A stretch of DNA of 7,192 nucleotides from an uncultured Oscillospiraceae bacterium (lineage in GTDB: Bacteria; Bacillota; Clostridia; Oscillospirales; Oscillospiraceae). The stretch lies in NCBI GenBank assembly GCA_934645175.1, contig CAKUDE010000053.1, positions 1 to 7,192 of the forward strand, given 5' to 3'. Position 1 is the first letter of the stretch, and every line of letters starts with the position of its first letter. The position numbers and the translations under genes were made by a program. Below are positions 1 to 5,107 of this stretch, piece by piece. The notes under the pieces were generated by a model. That model saw only the letters and a list, made by a program, of their open reading frames with translations. It did no database searches and was not told the origin of the DNA.

Positions 1-2
1 AA

Positions 3-51
3 GGGCACGAGCGCAGCGAGAAAAACGTGCCGGGGGCACGTTTTGGTGCCC
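3..51. terminator. Nested GC-rich hairpin, terminator-like
   Basis: A perfect 10-bp inner stem (22-31 with 35-44, AAAACGTGCC/GGCACGTTTT, loop GGG) is enclosed by a second pairing, GGGCAC (3-8) with GTGCCC (46-51). The inner stem is flanked by an A-run on the left and ends in TTTT on the right, so it could terminate transcription in either direction. The gene it would serve lies outside the window to the left. The structure is read directly from the sequence; the terminator function is inferred. Confidence 0.55.
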
Positions 52-62
52 GTGTGCGTGTC

Positions 63-277
63 GCGGCGCGGCAGCGCTGCGAGCGAGCCTCGTCGCCCGC
101 TCCACAAATCCCCACCCATTCGGGTGGTGATTTTTTTCGCACACTCCTCGGCGCTCACCGTCGTGTCAGCCGCCTCCCGCCCGCTGTTGCGGCGCGGCAG
201 TCGGGACACTTCCTCGAAACCGCCTCGCTTCATCCGCCGCAGGCGGCACTTCGGCGCTTTCCTCGTCGCCCGCTCCA
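63..277. repeat. Two-copy degenerate direct repeat ending in CCTCGTCGCCCGCTCCA
   Basis: The block GCGGCGCGGCAG occurs at 63-74 and 189-200. Each copy is followed, after 13 and 60 bases respectively, by an identical 17-mer, CCTCGTCGCCCGCTCCA, at 88-104 and 261-277. Each 17-mer runs straight into a terminator hairpin. The 17-mer has the layout of the 3' end of a tRNA-Gly gene: a T-stem half, a CGCCCGC acceptor strand, then T and CCA. The rest of a tRNA cloverleaf is absent. It could be a footprint of integration at a tRNA 3' end, or simply a repetitive extragenic element. The repeat is seen directly; its origin is not established. Confidence 0.5.
106..137 (+). terminator. Rho-independent terminator
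   Basis: CCACCC (112-117) pairs with GGGTGG (122-127) around the loop ATTC. After one mismatch the stem continues as AAATC (106-110) with GATTT (129-133), and a run of seven T (131-137) follows on the plus strand. This is a classic intrinsic terminator for plus-strand transcription. It directly follows one copy of the 17-bp repeat CCTCGTCGCCCGCTCCA. Confidence 0.7.
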
Positions 278-314
278 AAAAGAAACACCATCCGAAAGGA
301 TGGTGTTTCTTTTT
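277..314. terminator. Bidirectional Rho-independent terminator, 17-bp perfect stem
   Basis: A perfect 17-bp stem (277-293 with 298-314) has a GAAA tetraloop at 294-297. The stem begins with AAAAAG and ends with CTTTTT, so it works as a terminator on either strand. It follows the second copy of the 17-bp repeat (261-277), the same order as in the preceding repeat/terminator pair. No intact gene directly upstream explains it on the plus strand. Confidence 0.75.
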
Positions 315-370
315 GGGATTTGAGTCCGGGGGGACTGCTGCATTTGTGAGAGAAGCGGTAAGCCGAGAAG

Positions 371-412
371 AAAAAGGAAGGCTCCATCCGATCGGATGGA
401 GCCCTCCTTTTT
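371..412. terminator. Bidirectional terminator with long palindromic stem
   Basis: A perfect 10-bp stem (380-389 with 394-403, GGCTCCATCC/GGATGGAGCC) closes a GATC loop. After a single A-C mismatch the stem extends through AAAAAGGA (371-378) with TCCTTTTT (405-412). With an A-run on the left and a T-run on the right it can act on both strands. It lies 14 bases before the first plausible start of the MerR/hydrolase frame, so that frame probably has no promoter of its own upstream of this point. Confidence 0.75.
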
Positions 413-426
413 TATGTGCAGAACAG

Positions 427-1479
427 ATGTGCGCACTGCCACCGCTGATTCGGCGGATGGAGACGCTGCGTGACGAGCTGGACCGCCACATTGAAAGCCT
501 CCGGGAGCGCTCCAACGCGGAGCCGTCACAGGTGAAGCTGGTCCGGCTGCCGCCGCAGACCGTGTACCGCCGCGTGTACACGACGCCCTCTGTGGCGGAG
601 CGGACCACCCTGCTCCGCAGCACCGCGCTGGAGGGGATGCGGCTCTACGGTACGGACATCTCCCACCGGCTGTATCTGGTGGAGTCGCCCATCGACCGGC
701 CGGAGGAGATCGCGTTCTGCGTGGCCGTCCCGCCGGAGAGCCGGGGCGAGCATGTGGCGCTTCTGCCTGCGGTGCAGGCGCTCAGCCGCTATCACCACGG
801 GGCCTACAGGCTCTCCGGCGCAAAAAAGTCCTTTGCCCTGCCAGAGGAGGAGATCAGACGGGTCATTGCAAAGCAGAACCGGCACTGCGGCGTGTTTACG
901 CCCACTGACCGCAAAGCGTATTACGAGACCGTCACGGTCAACGGCTTTCCGCGCCTGATCGTCCGTGAGAACCCGAAGCCCTCCCGGCGGGCCATCCTCT
1001 ATTTCTTCGGCGGCGGCATGGTCATCGGGCCGGACAAGGGCGATCTGCCCGTGATGCGCAAGCTGATGCGGGACACCGGCTGTGACGTGTGGTTCCCGTT
1101 TTATCCCCTCTGCGCGGAGCACTGCATCACCGAGACCTACGACATGGTGTATGCCTGCTATCGCCGCATGATCGAGCTGTACGGCGGCGGGAATGTCAGC
1201 ACCTGCGGTTTTTCCTCCGGCGGCGCGCTGGCGCTGGGCATCGCCGCCCACAACAACGCCCAGCCGCAGCCGCTGCCCCAGCCGAGACATATCGTCGCCG
1301 TTTCTCCCGGCGAGGTGCTTTACGGCGCGCTGCCCGACTTTGAGGAAGCCTGCCGCCGCGCGGACGTCCCGTACACCGCCTTCGCCCGGCCGGGGATGGT
1401 GCACTGCTACTGCATGCTGCCGTGCTTCGGGGAGGCGAAGGAGGATTTTGCCAAAATAGCGGATATCCTGAAAAAATAA
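427..1479 (+). CDS. MerR-type effector-binding domain fused in frame to an internally deleted alpha/beta hydrolase (probable pseudogene)
   Basis: From the ATG at 427 the frame gives 350 residues. Residues 4-28 form a charged amphipathic helix and 35-127 resemble the GyrI-like effector-binding half of a MerR-family regulator (LYLVESP, CVAVPPES, YHHGAY); the DNA-binding half is missing. From about residue 127 it becomes an alpha/beta hydrolase: oxyanion motif FFGGG (193-197), nucleophile motif GFSSG (Ser263), and late histidine in GMVHCY (His326). In the family, as I recall it, roughly 60-70 residues lie between VSPGE and a DEVLYG motif carrying the acid residue. Here VSPGEVLYG (292-300) joins them directly, so part of the fold and probably the catalytic Asp are gone. 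There is no ribosome binding site at 427 or at the next ATG (457), and the frame runs open upstream through three hairpins to 43, so the start is uncertain. It is probably inactive despite the open frame. Confidence 0.7.
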   Translation: MCALPPLIRRMETLRDELDRHIESLRERSNAEPSQVKLVRLPPQTVYRRVYTTPSVAERTTLLRSTALEGMRLYGTDISHRLYLVESPIDRPEEIAFCVAVPPESRGEHVALLPAVQALSRYHHGAYRLSGAKKSFALPEEEIRRVIAKQNRHCGVFTPTDRKAYYETVTVNGFPRLIVRENPKPSRRAILYFFGGGMVIGPDKGDLPVMRKLMRDTGCDVWFPFYPLCAEHCITETYDMVYACYRRMIELYGGGNVSTCGFSSGGALALGIAAHNNAQPQPLPQPRHIVAVSPGEVLYGALPDFEEACRRADVPYTAFARPGMVHCYCMLPCFGEAKEDFAKIADILKK

Positions 1480-1482
1480 CGC

Positions 1483-1542
1483 GGGACGGCAAAGGGCCGC
1501 CGTTCCAAAAAAATGACCGCGCTCCCGGGTCGGAAAGCGCGG
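1483..1542. other. Two hairpins between the hydrolase and ATC-hydrolase frames
   Basis: GGGACGGC (1483-1490) pairs with GCCGTTCC (1499-1506) over 8 bp with one G-U, and CCGCGCT (1517-1523) pairs with AGCGCGG (1536-1542) over 7 bp. The second stem ends two bases before the AAAGGAGG of the next gene. Neither has a T-run on the plus strand. On the minus strand the first stem is followed, after six bases, by TTTTTT, so it could be a weak terminator for transcription coming from the kinase side. Confidence 0.4.
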
Positions 1543-1559
1543 ATAAAGGAGGCTTATCC

Positions 1560-1991
1560 ATGAAAAGAGCTTATGCGGGGTCGCAATACGCGAAGCCGTG
1601 CGAGCGGTACTGCCGGGAGACGTATCCCGGTGAGGCCGACGAGATCTTCCAGAAAGCGGAGGCGTACTATCTTGCGTTCATGCAGGACATGCCGGATCTG
1701 GGCGAAAACATGATGGCGAAGAATATGCTGGACTGGTTCACGATCCTCGCCTTCTACGAGGCCAGCGGCCACCGGATGGACGGTGAGACGCTGCTGACCA
1801 TCAAGTGCAGGGCCGTGGACCGGATGAAATTCCTCGGCAGGTTCGTGGACGGCAACAAACAGCAGTGGCCGTACCGGCTGTTTGAAAAGATGTATACCAA
1901 TTTCATGAAAATGCAGGCGGCGCACCAGGCCAAGGGCGAATGGATGGACAGCCCCAGACCGGTGGCGCTCCGGGCGGACTCCACGGTATAG
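1560..1991 (+). CDS. L-2-amino-thiazoline-4-carboxylic acid hydrolase family protein, C-terminally truncated
   Basis: The start is well supported: AAAGGAGG at 1545-1552 lies seven bases before the ATG at 1560. The 143-residue product has the N-terminal helical part of the ATC-hydrolase-like family (PF14196 as I recall it), with the stretches KNMLDWFTILAFYEASG (60-76), MDGETL and FVDGNKQQWPYRLFEKMY (98-115). Full-length members are roughly 200-240 residues and carry the conserved catalytic part in the missing C-terminal half. Family sequence stops at GEWMDS (residue 131); the last 12 residues, PRPVALRADSTV, are translated antisense from the kinase remnant. The gene was therefore cut by an inverted junction around 1943-1952, and the product is probably inactive. 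The family name suggests a hydrolase of a cyclic cysteine precursor, but many members have unknown substrates. Confidence 0.7.
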   Translation: MKRAYAGSQYAKPCERYCRETYPGEADEIFQKAEAYYLAFMQDMPDLGENMMAKNMLDWFTILAFYEASGHRMDGETLLTIKCRAVDRMKFLGRFVDGNKQQWPYRLFEKMYTNFMKMQAAHQAKGEWMDSPRPVALRADSTV

Positions 1992-2566
1992 AAGCGGTCA
2001 AACAGGCGCTGGGCCTGCACACGGCTCAGCGCCGGCGCGCGGTTGGAAAACGTGACCGCGCCGTCCGGCAGCAGCCTGACTGTCAGATCGCCGTCCGTGT
2101 ATTTCACGGCGTTGCTCAGGATATTGTCGAAGATGCGCCGCAGCGCAGCGGCGTCCAGCTGCCGGAGGAGCTTTTCCTCCGGCAGCTGAATGTCAGGCGC
2201 AATGCCGCGGGCGGACAGCGCGCCGTAAAACCCGGCGAGGCTCTGCTCCAGCACATCGTTCAGGCAGACGGTCTCCCTGCGCAGCTCCTCCGCCGTGGCG
2301 GTGATGACGGAGTAGCGGAACAGCTCCTCCGTCAGGCTGCGCATGGCGTCCGTCCGCTCGCGGATCACGGCAAGATAGCGCGCCGCCCTTTCGGACTGCG
2401 GCTCCTGCAGACCGCAGATGAGGCGGATGAGCGTGGCCTTGCCCGCGCCGTTCCTGCCTACGAAGCCGTAGATCGAACCCTTGGGGATGTGCATATCCAG
2501 CCCGTTCAGCGCCGCAAAATCACGGTAGCGCTTACAGAGCGCGCTTGTCTCAAGCACATATTCCAT
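1754..2566 (-). CDS. In-frame chimera: ABC transporter ATPase N-terminus fused to sensor kinase core
   Basis: The start is clear: AGGAGG lies seven bases upstream of the ATG at 2566. Residues 1-56 are the beginning of an ABC exporter ATPase (LCKRYRDFAALNGLDM, Walker A GRNGAGKAT at 37-45, IRLICGLQEP). At residue 57 (about 2396-2398) it switches without a frameshift to the kinase core described separately. The rest of the ATPase (Q loop, ABC signature, Walker B), any permease and the kinase sensor are absent. Walker A reads GKAT: the Thr/Ser after Lys that holds Mg2+ is Ala44 (codon GCC), so even the retained part is damaged. In related clostridial loci the order response regulator, ABC ATPase, permease, kinase is common, so one large deletion would explain the fusion. 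The last 62 residues are antisense of the ATC-hydrolase gene. It is most likely non-functional. Confidence 0.7.
   Translation of the reverse strand: MEYVLETSALCKRYRDFAALNGLDMHIPKGSIYGFVGRNGAGKATLIRLICGLQEPQSERAARYLAVIRERTDAMRSLTEELFRYSVITATAEELRRETVCLNDVLEQSLAGFYGALSARGIAPDIQLPEEKLLRQLDAAALRRIFDNILSNAVKYTDGDLTVRLLPDGAVTFSNRAPALSRVQAQRLFDRFYTVESARSATGLGLSIHSPLAWCAACIFMKLVYIFSNSRYGHCCLLPSTNLPRNFIRSTALHLMVSSVSPSIRWPLAS
1943..2395 (-). pseudogene. Sensor histidine kinase remnant (lacks sensor, His box and C-terminus)
   Basis: Within the fused minus-strand frame that starts at 2566, residues 58-208 are the inner part of a two-component sensor kinase. They begin after the phosphoacceptor helix (SERAARYLAVIRERTDAM), then show the N box DNILSNAVKYT (147-157), the F box LFDRFYTVES (188-197) and the G2 box TGLGLSI (202-208). 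The phosphorylated histidine, the transmembrane sensor and the final ~25-30 residues are missing. After GLGLSI the frame continues to 1754 only as antisense of the ATC-hydrolase gene. The neighbouring response regulator is the natural partner, but this remnant cannot phosphorylate it. Recognition of the kinase core is firm; the boundaries are accurate to about 10 bases. Confidence 0.75.
2156..2188. repeat. Perfect 14-bp inverted repeat inside the kinase remnant
   Basis: CAGCTGCCGGAGGA (2156-2169) and its exact reverse complement (2175-2188) flank the loop GCTTT. On the minus strand it encodes QLPEEKLLRQL of the kinase linker region, so it may be a codon coincidence. The stem is nevertheless strong and sits in mid-gene, where it could cause polymerase pausing or template switching. 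Confidence 0.75.
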
Positions 2567-2577
2567 TTGATGTACCT

Positions 2578-2613
2578 CCTTTGCTTGATCGACCGTATGC
2601 TATCAGGCAAAGG
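2578..2613 (-). promoter_or_regulatory. Hairpin touching the ribosome binding site of the ABC/kinase frame
   Basis: On the minus-strand mRNA, CCTTTGCCTGAT (2613-2602) pairs with ATCAAGCAAAGG (2589-2578) over 12 bp with one G-U and a 12-base loop. The 3' arm ends in AAAGG, which is the beginning of the AAAGGAGG ribosome binding site of the ATG at 2566. Folding would occlude part of the site, or the DNA dyad may be an operator. The pairing is seen in the sequence; the regulatory role is inferred. Confidence 0.45.
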
Positions 2614-2654
2614 TCAAGAAGGCGGTCAAGAAGATCGTCCAGAAACAGTCAAGA
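2612..2654 (-). promoter_or_regulatory. Three TCTTGAC direct repeats, candidate response-regulator sites
   Basis: On the minus strand TCTTGAC occurs three times, at 2654-2648, 2631-2625 and 2619-2613, with starts 23 and 12 bases apart. The last two are part of an exact 10-bp tandem repeat (GGTCAAGAAG on the plus strand, 2612-2621 and 2624-2633). OmpR-family regulators bind direct repeats spaced by about one helical turn, and these lie just upstream of the ABC frame and overlap the stop codon of the response regulator gene. The last copy contains TTGACC, which could double as a -35; I see no good -10, as expected for an activated promoter. Confidence 0.5.
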
Positions 2655-3317
2655 TCCCGCCGCCAGACGGAAGCCGATACCCCAGACCGCCTCGATATAG
2701 TCGCGGCCGGAGGCATCCCGCAGCTTGCCGCGCAGCTTGCTGATGTGGGTTTTCAGGGAGTTTTCCGTGCAGTCCGGCGTATCCTCACTGATGCGGTCCA
2801 GCAGCACGGACTTTGCCGGCACCTGACCGGGATTCTGCATCAGCAGCTTCAGAATGGCGTACTCCGTCCGGGTCAGCTGCACCGGGATACCGCCGGCGCA
2901 CACCTGGTGGGATGCCGTGTCCAGCGTCAGACCGCCGCAGGTGTAGCTTGCCGCCAGCGGAGAGCGGGACGCCTCCCGCAGCCGCACGGCCACGCGGGCC
3001 AGCAGCTCCTTTGTGTCGAACGGCTTGGTGAGGTAATCCGCCGCGCCGCCCAGCAGGAGGTCCACCTTGTCTTGCACCGCCGCTTTGGCGCTGACCACCA
3101 TCACGGGGATGCCCTGTATCTGGGGCAGGACCTCCTCGCCGCTGAGTCCCGGCAGCATCAGATCCAGCAGGATCAGGGCGGGACGGGTGCTTTTCAGAAG
3201 CAGCAGCGCCTCCGTGCCGGAATAGGCCCGCTGCACCGCGTAGCCCGCCCGCTCCAGGACCTCCTGCTCCAGATCGACGATGGCGGCGTCATCGTCAATG
3301 ATCAAGATCGTCTGCAT
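2649..3317 (-). CDS. OmpR-family two-component response regulator
   Basis: This intact 222-residue protein has the usual length for the family. The receiver domain (about 1-115) shows the acidic pocket IIDDD (Asp8-10), phosphoacceptor Asp52 in LILLDLMLPG, Ser75 in VMVVSAK and Lys98 in LTKPF. The winged-helix DNA-binding domain (about 127-219) shows QLTRTEYAILKLLMQNPGQV, ENSLKTHISKLRGKL and VWGIGFRL. It would bind direct repeats when phosphorylated and control the adjacent ABC/kinase operon. That operon is now collapsed into a fused remnant 82 bases downstream, so the regulator appears to have lost its own kinase and may be silent, or driven by another kinase or a metabolic phosphodonor. It has its own promoter inside the end of the acetyltransferase gene. 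The ribosome binding site is weak (AGCAGG about 8 bases upstream of the ATG at 3317). Confidence 0.93.
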   Translation of the reverse strand: MQTILIIDDDAAIVDLEQEVLERAGYAVQRAYSGTEALLLLKSTRPALILLDLMLPGLSGEEVLPQIQGIPVMVVSAKAAVQDKVDLLLGGAADYLTKPFDTKELLARVAVRLREASRSPLAASYTCGGLTLDTASHQVCAGGIPVQLTRTEYAILKLLMQNPGQVPAKSVLLDRISEDTPDCTENSLKTHISKLRGKLRDASGRDYIEAVWGIGFRLAAGS

Positions 3318-3371
3318 AGTCGCCTGCTCTCTTTCCCGTTTGTTTTTCAGAAATAATGATGCTCTTTCCGT

Positions 3372-3400
3372 ATTATTCAGCGTTCAGAGGGAACTGTCAA
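3372..3400 (-). promoter_or_regulatory. Sigma-A promoter for the response regulator gene
   Basis: On the minus strand TTGACA (3400-3395) and AATAAT (3377-3372, five of six consensus bases) are separated by exactly 17 bases. The -35 lies within the last codons of the acetyltransferase gene. Predicted transcription start is near 3365, giving a leader of about 48 bases to the ATG at 3317. I see no terminator between the acetyltransferase and this gene, so read-through from upstream is also possible. Confidence 0.7.
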
Positions 3401-4028
3401 CCTGACGCGGCGCGGTCAGGATGGTTTCCTGCAGCCGTTGTAAAAAACGTCCCGCGTGTGCGCCGTCCATCTGGGTGTGGTGGAATTGGAACGACAACGT
3501 CAGCGTCGTCTTGAAAAAATGCCTGCGGTATTTGCCCCAGATGAGGAAGGGGTTGTTGAAAATACCGCTGTTCATGCCGACGGCGCCGTCGATCTCGGTA
3601 TCCACGATAGCGGAGGTGCCGATGACCATGCTCTCCGGCAGGTCGTGATTTTCGCAGTTTTCCGCCGTCTCGCGCGTCAACTGCAGATAGTCGGCGCTGA
3701 ACTGCACAAGATCGGCGGAAAACGGCACATCGCAGGAACTGACCTCCCCAGTCCTGTTCCTTACGATGGTGTTCACTGCAAGACTGTCATATTGCAGAAG
3801 CTCGCGCCCTACGGGGAGCAGATAAAACTCCCTGATCTCACTGGCCGCTCTGCCGATGCACCAGCACAGCAGCATATTGAACTTGCAGCCGCGTTTGCGG
3901 CTGAGCCGGATGAGCGGCGTCACATCCAGCGTCTTGAACAGGGTCACCATAGGGTTGGGGGCATCCATCCAAAGCGCATATGCCTCTGCGCGGGACGTGG
4001 CGTTCGGGTCAATAACGGTCGGCTTCAT
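3384..4028 (-). CDS. CatA-like O-acetyltransferase (chloramphenicol acetyltransferase fold)
   Basis: This 214-residue protein is close to the ~215-220 residues of type A chloramphenicol acetyltransferases. The catalytic signature HHxxxDG is present as HHTQMDG (183-189), with His184 the expected general base and Asp188 structural. Other family stretches are FKTLDVTPLI (31-40), NSGIFNNPFLIWGKY (153-167) and TLTLSFQFHH. It acts in the cytoplasm as a trimer, moving acetyl from acetyl-CoA to a hydroxyl. Many clostridial homologues are chromosomal and do not confer chloramphenicol resistance, so the substrate is uncertain and I give no cat symbol. The start at 4028 is chosen because the family begins there and GGAG lies about nine bases upstream; the frame stays open further up, but that part is only a shadow of the membrane-protein gene. 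It is the third gene of the TetR operon, 26 bases after the membrane protein. Confidence 0.88.
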   Translation of the reverse strand: MKPTVIDPNATSRAEAYALWMDAPNPMVTLFKTLDVTPLIRLSRKRGCKFNMLLCWCIGRAASEIREFYLLPVGRELLQYDSLAVNTIVRNRTGEVSSCDVPFSADLVQFSADYLQLTRETAENCENHDLPESMVIGTSAIVDTEIDGAVGMNSGIFNNPFLIWGKYRRHFFKTTLTLSFQFHHTQMDGAHAGRFLQRLQETILTAPRQVDSSL

Positions 4029-4054
4029 ATCCGCTGGTCTCCGTTCTGCCCGGC

Positions 4055-4465
4055 TCACAGGATGATCCGCGCCAGCTCCATGGTCGCGATCTTCAGCACC
4101 GCGCCGCCGGACATCACATAGAACCAGATCTCGCGGGAGTGCTGTGTCTTTGCGATAGGCGTGGCGACGGCGGCAATGATGATCAGCAGCGCACCGATAC
4201 AGCCGATGATGGTGGGTACGCTGACCAGCGGGAACAGCCCCGGCGCGCAGCTGCCGTCGATGGCGTGCTGGATGGTCTTGTCCAGGCCGTCCCGCGCCGC
4301 CGCGAAGCAGCACACCACAAGGCCGAACACCAGCAGGATGGCGCTCCTGCGCCCCCAGTAAAGGATATCCGCGCGGTTAAAAACCGAATATCCGATGAAC
4401 CCCAACAGGGCGAGTATCATCACCGTTGTGGCGGCGGTAACGGCATTTCCGAAATAAAGCTTCAT
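4055..4465 (-). CDS. Small four-helix integral membrane protein, unknown function
   Basis: The 136-residue product has four hydrophobic segments, at about 9-29, 41-57, 80-105 and 116-134, with short polar loops such as FNRADILYWGRR and ATPIAKTQHSRE. I see no signal peptide and no known catalytic motif. The ATG at 4465 has AGGAGG five to six bases upstream and overlaps the stop of the TetR gene as ATGA, a sign of translational coupling. It looks intact and co-transcribed with the regulator and the CatA-like acetyltransferase. Small membrane proteins in TetR operons are often export or stress components, but nothing in the sequence proves that here. Confidence 0.85.
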   Translation of the reverse strand: MKLYFGNAVTAATTVMILALLGFIGYSVFNRADILYWGRRSAILLVFGLVVCCFAAARDGLDKTIQHAIDGSCAPGLFPLVSVPTIIGCIGALLIIIAAVATPIAKTQHSREIWFYVMSGGAVLKIATMELARIIL

Positions 4466-5091
4466 AAGATCCTCCTATTCTCCTTGTGACCGGCTTCTGC
4501 TCTGGCAATAAAGCGGTCAATATGTGCGTCCAGCAGGGGAACAACGGAGTTCTTGTCCTCCGCCCCGTCGTAGACGCTGTAAAGCAGGTACATCGGTCCG
4601 TAGAACTCCAGCGCCAGCTGCATGGCATCCTCATCGGAGTCCGTCAGCTTGCGGAAGATCGCGGCCATGTATGACAACGGCCCGCCCGCAAGGTAATCAT
4701 GGTGGAGCCGCGCCAGATTCGGGTCGCGGTACTGCTCCAGCGTCAGCATTTTACGGAAGTTTGCGGGAAATTCCTCTTTTGTCCAGTGGTCAAACTGCGC
4801 CAGACTGTAGGCACGGATCCTCTGGATCGGCGTGTGCATATACGCCTCCGCAAAGCCATCCGTTTCCGCTTCCGGCATTTCATATGCTTCAGCGCGCTCG
4901 TCGTCCAGCCTGTTCATCCGCTCCACGATCCGATCCAGTATTTCCTGCTTGCTGGCATAGTGCTTATACAGGGCGGCTTTCGTGAATCCCAGCCGCGCTG
5001 CAATATCGTTCATGGATGTCCCAAGGTAGCCGTTCTGCGCAAATAATTCCAGCGCAGCTTCCAAAATCCGTTCCTTCGTATCTATGGCCAT
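4462..5091 (-). CDS. TetR/AcrR-family transcriptional repressor
   Basis: The 209-residue product has the family's typical length. Residues 1-52 form the DNA-binding domain (TKERILEAALELFAQNGY, then the helix-turn-helix TSMNDIAARLGFTKAALYKHYASKQEIL). The rest is a helical ligand-binding and dimerisation domain with aromatic stretches such as FDHWTKEEFP and EFYGPMYLLYSVYDG. I choose the ATG at 5091 rather than the one at 5106: AGGAGG sits at the correct distance from 5091 and is made of codons 2-3 of the longer version. The upstream operators between and just after the promoter boxes predict autorepression. The ligand is unknown. It is the first gene of a three-gene operon with the membrane protein and the CatA-like enzyme. 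Confidence 0.93.
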   Translation of the reverse strand: MAIDTKERILEAALELFAQNGYLGTSMNDIAARLGFTKAALYKHYASKQEILDRIVERMNRLDDERAEAYEMPEAETDGFAEAYMHTPIQRIRAYSLAQFDHWTKEEFPANFRKMLTLEQYRDPNLARLHHDYLAGGPLSYMAAIFRKLTDSDEDAMQLALEFYGPMYLLYSVYDGAEDKNSVVPLLDAHIDRFIARAEAGHKENRRIL

Positions 5092-5107
5092 GATTTGCCT
5101 CCTCATA

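Noticed and set aside
88..104. A complete tRNA-Gly gene
   Set aside because: Only the last ~17 bases fit. No anticodon arm, D arm or 5' acceptor strand is found upstream.
1..413. CRISPR array or integron attC array
   Set aside because: The hairpins differ in sequence and spacing, there are no regular spacers, and no cas or integrase gene is seen.
43..426. N-terminal extension of the hydrolase frame back to 43
   Set aside because: It would translate through three terminator hairpins and repeats. The residues are low-complexity Arg/Pro/Ser with no family match.
526..1404. Long minus-strand open frame opposite the hydrolase
   Set aside because: It is rich in His, Ala, Gly and Arg with no recognisable domain, typical of the antisense of a GC-rich gene. 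The plus-strand frame has clear hydrolase motifs.
1940..2743. Plus-strand open frame of 267 residues opposite the ABC/kinase remnant
   Set aside because: It has shadow composition and no motifs, while the minus strand shows Walker A, N, F and G2 boxes and a good ribosome binding site.
4029..4313. N-terminal extension of the CatA-like frame
   Set aside because: It overlaps the membrane-protein gene in another frame, and acetyltransferases of this family start near MKPTVIDP.
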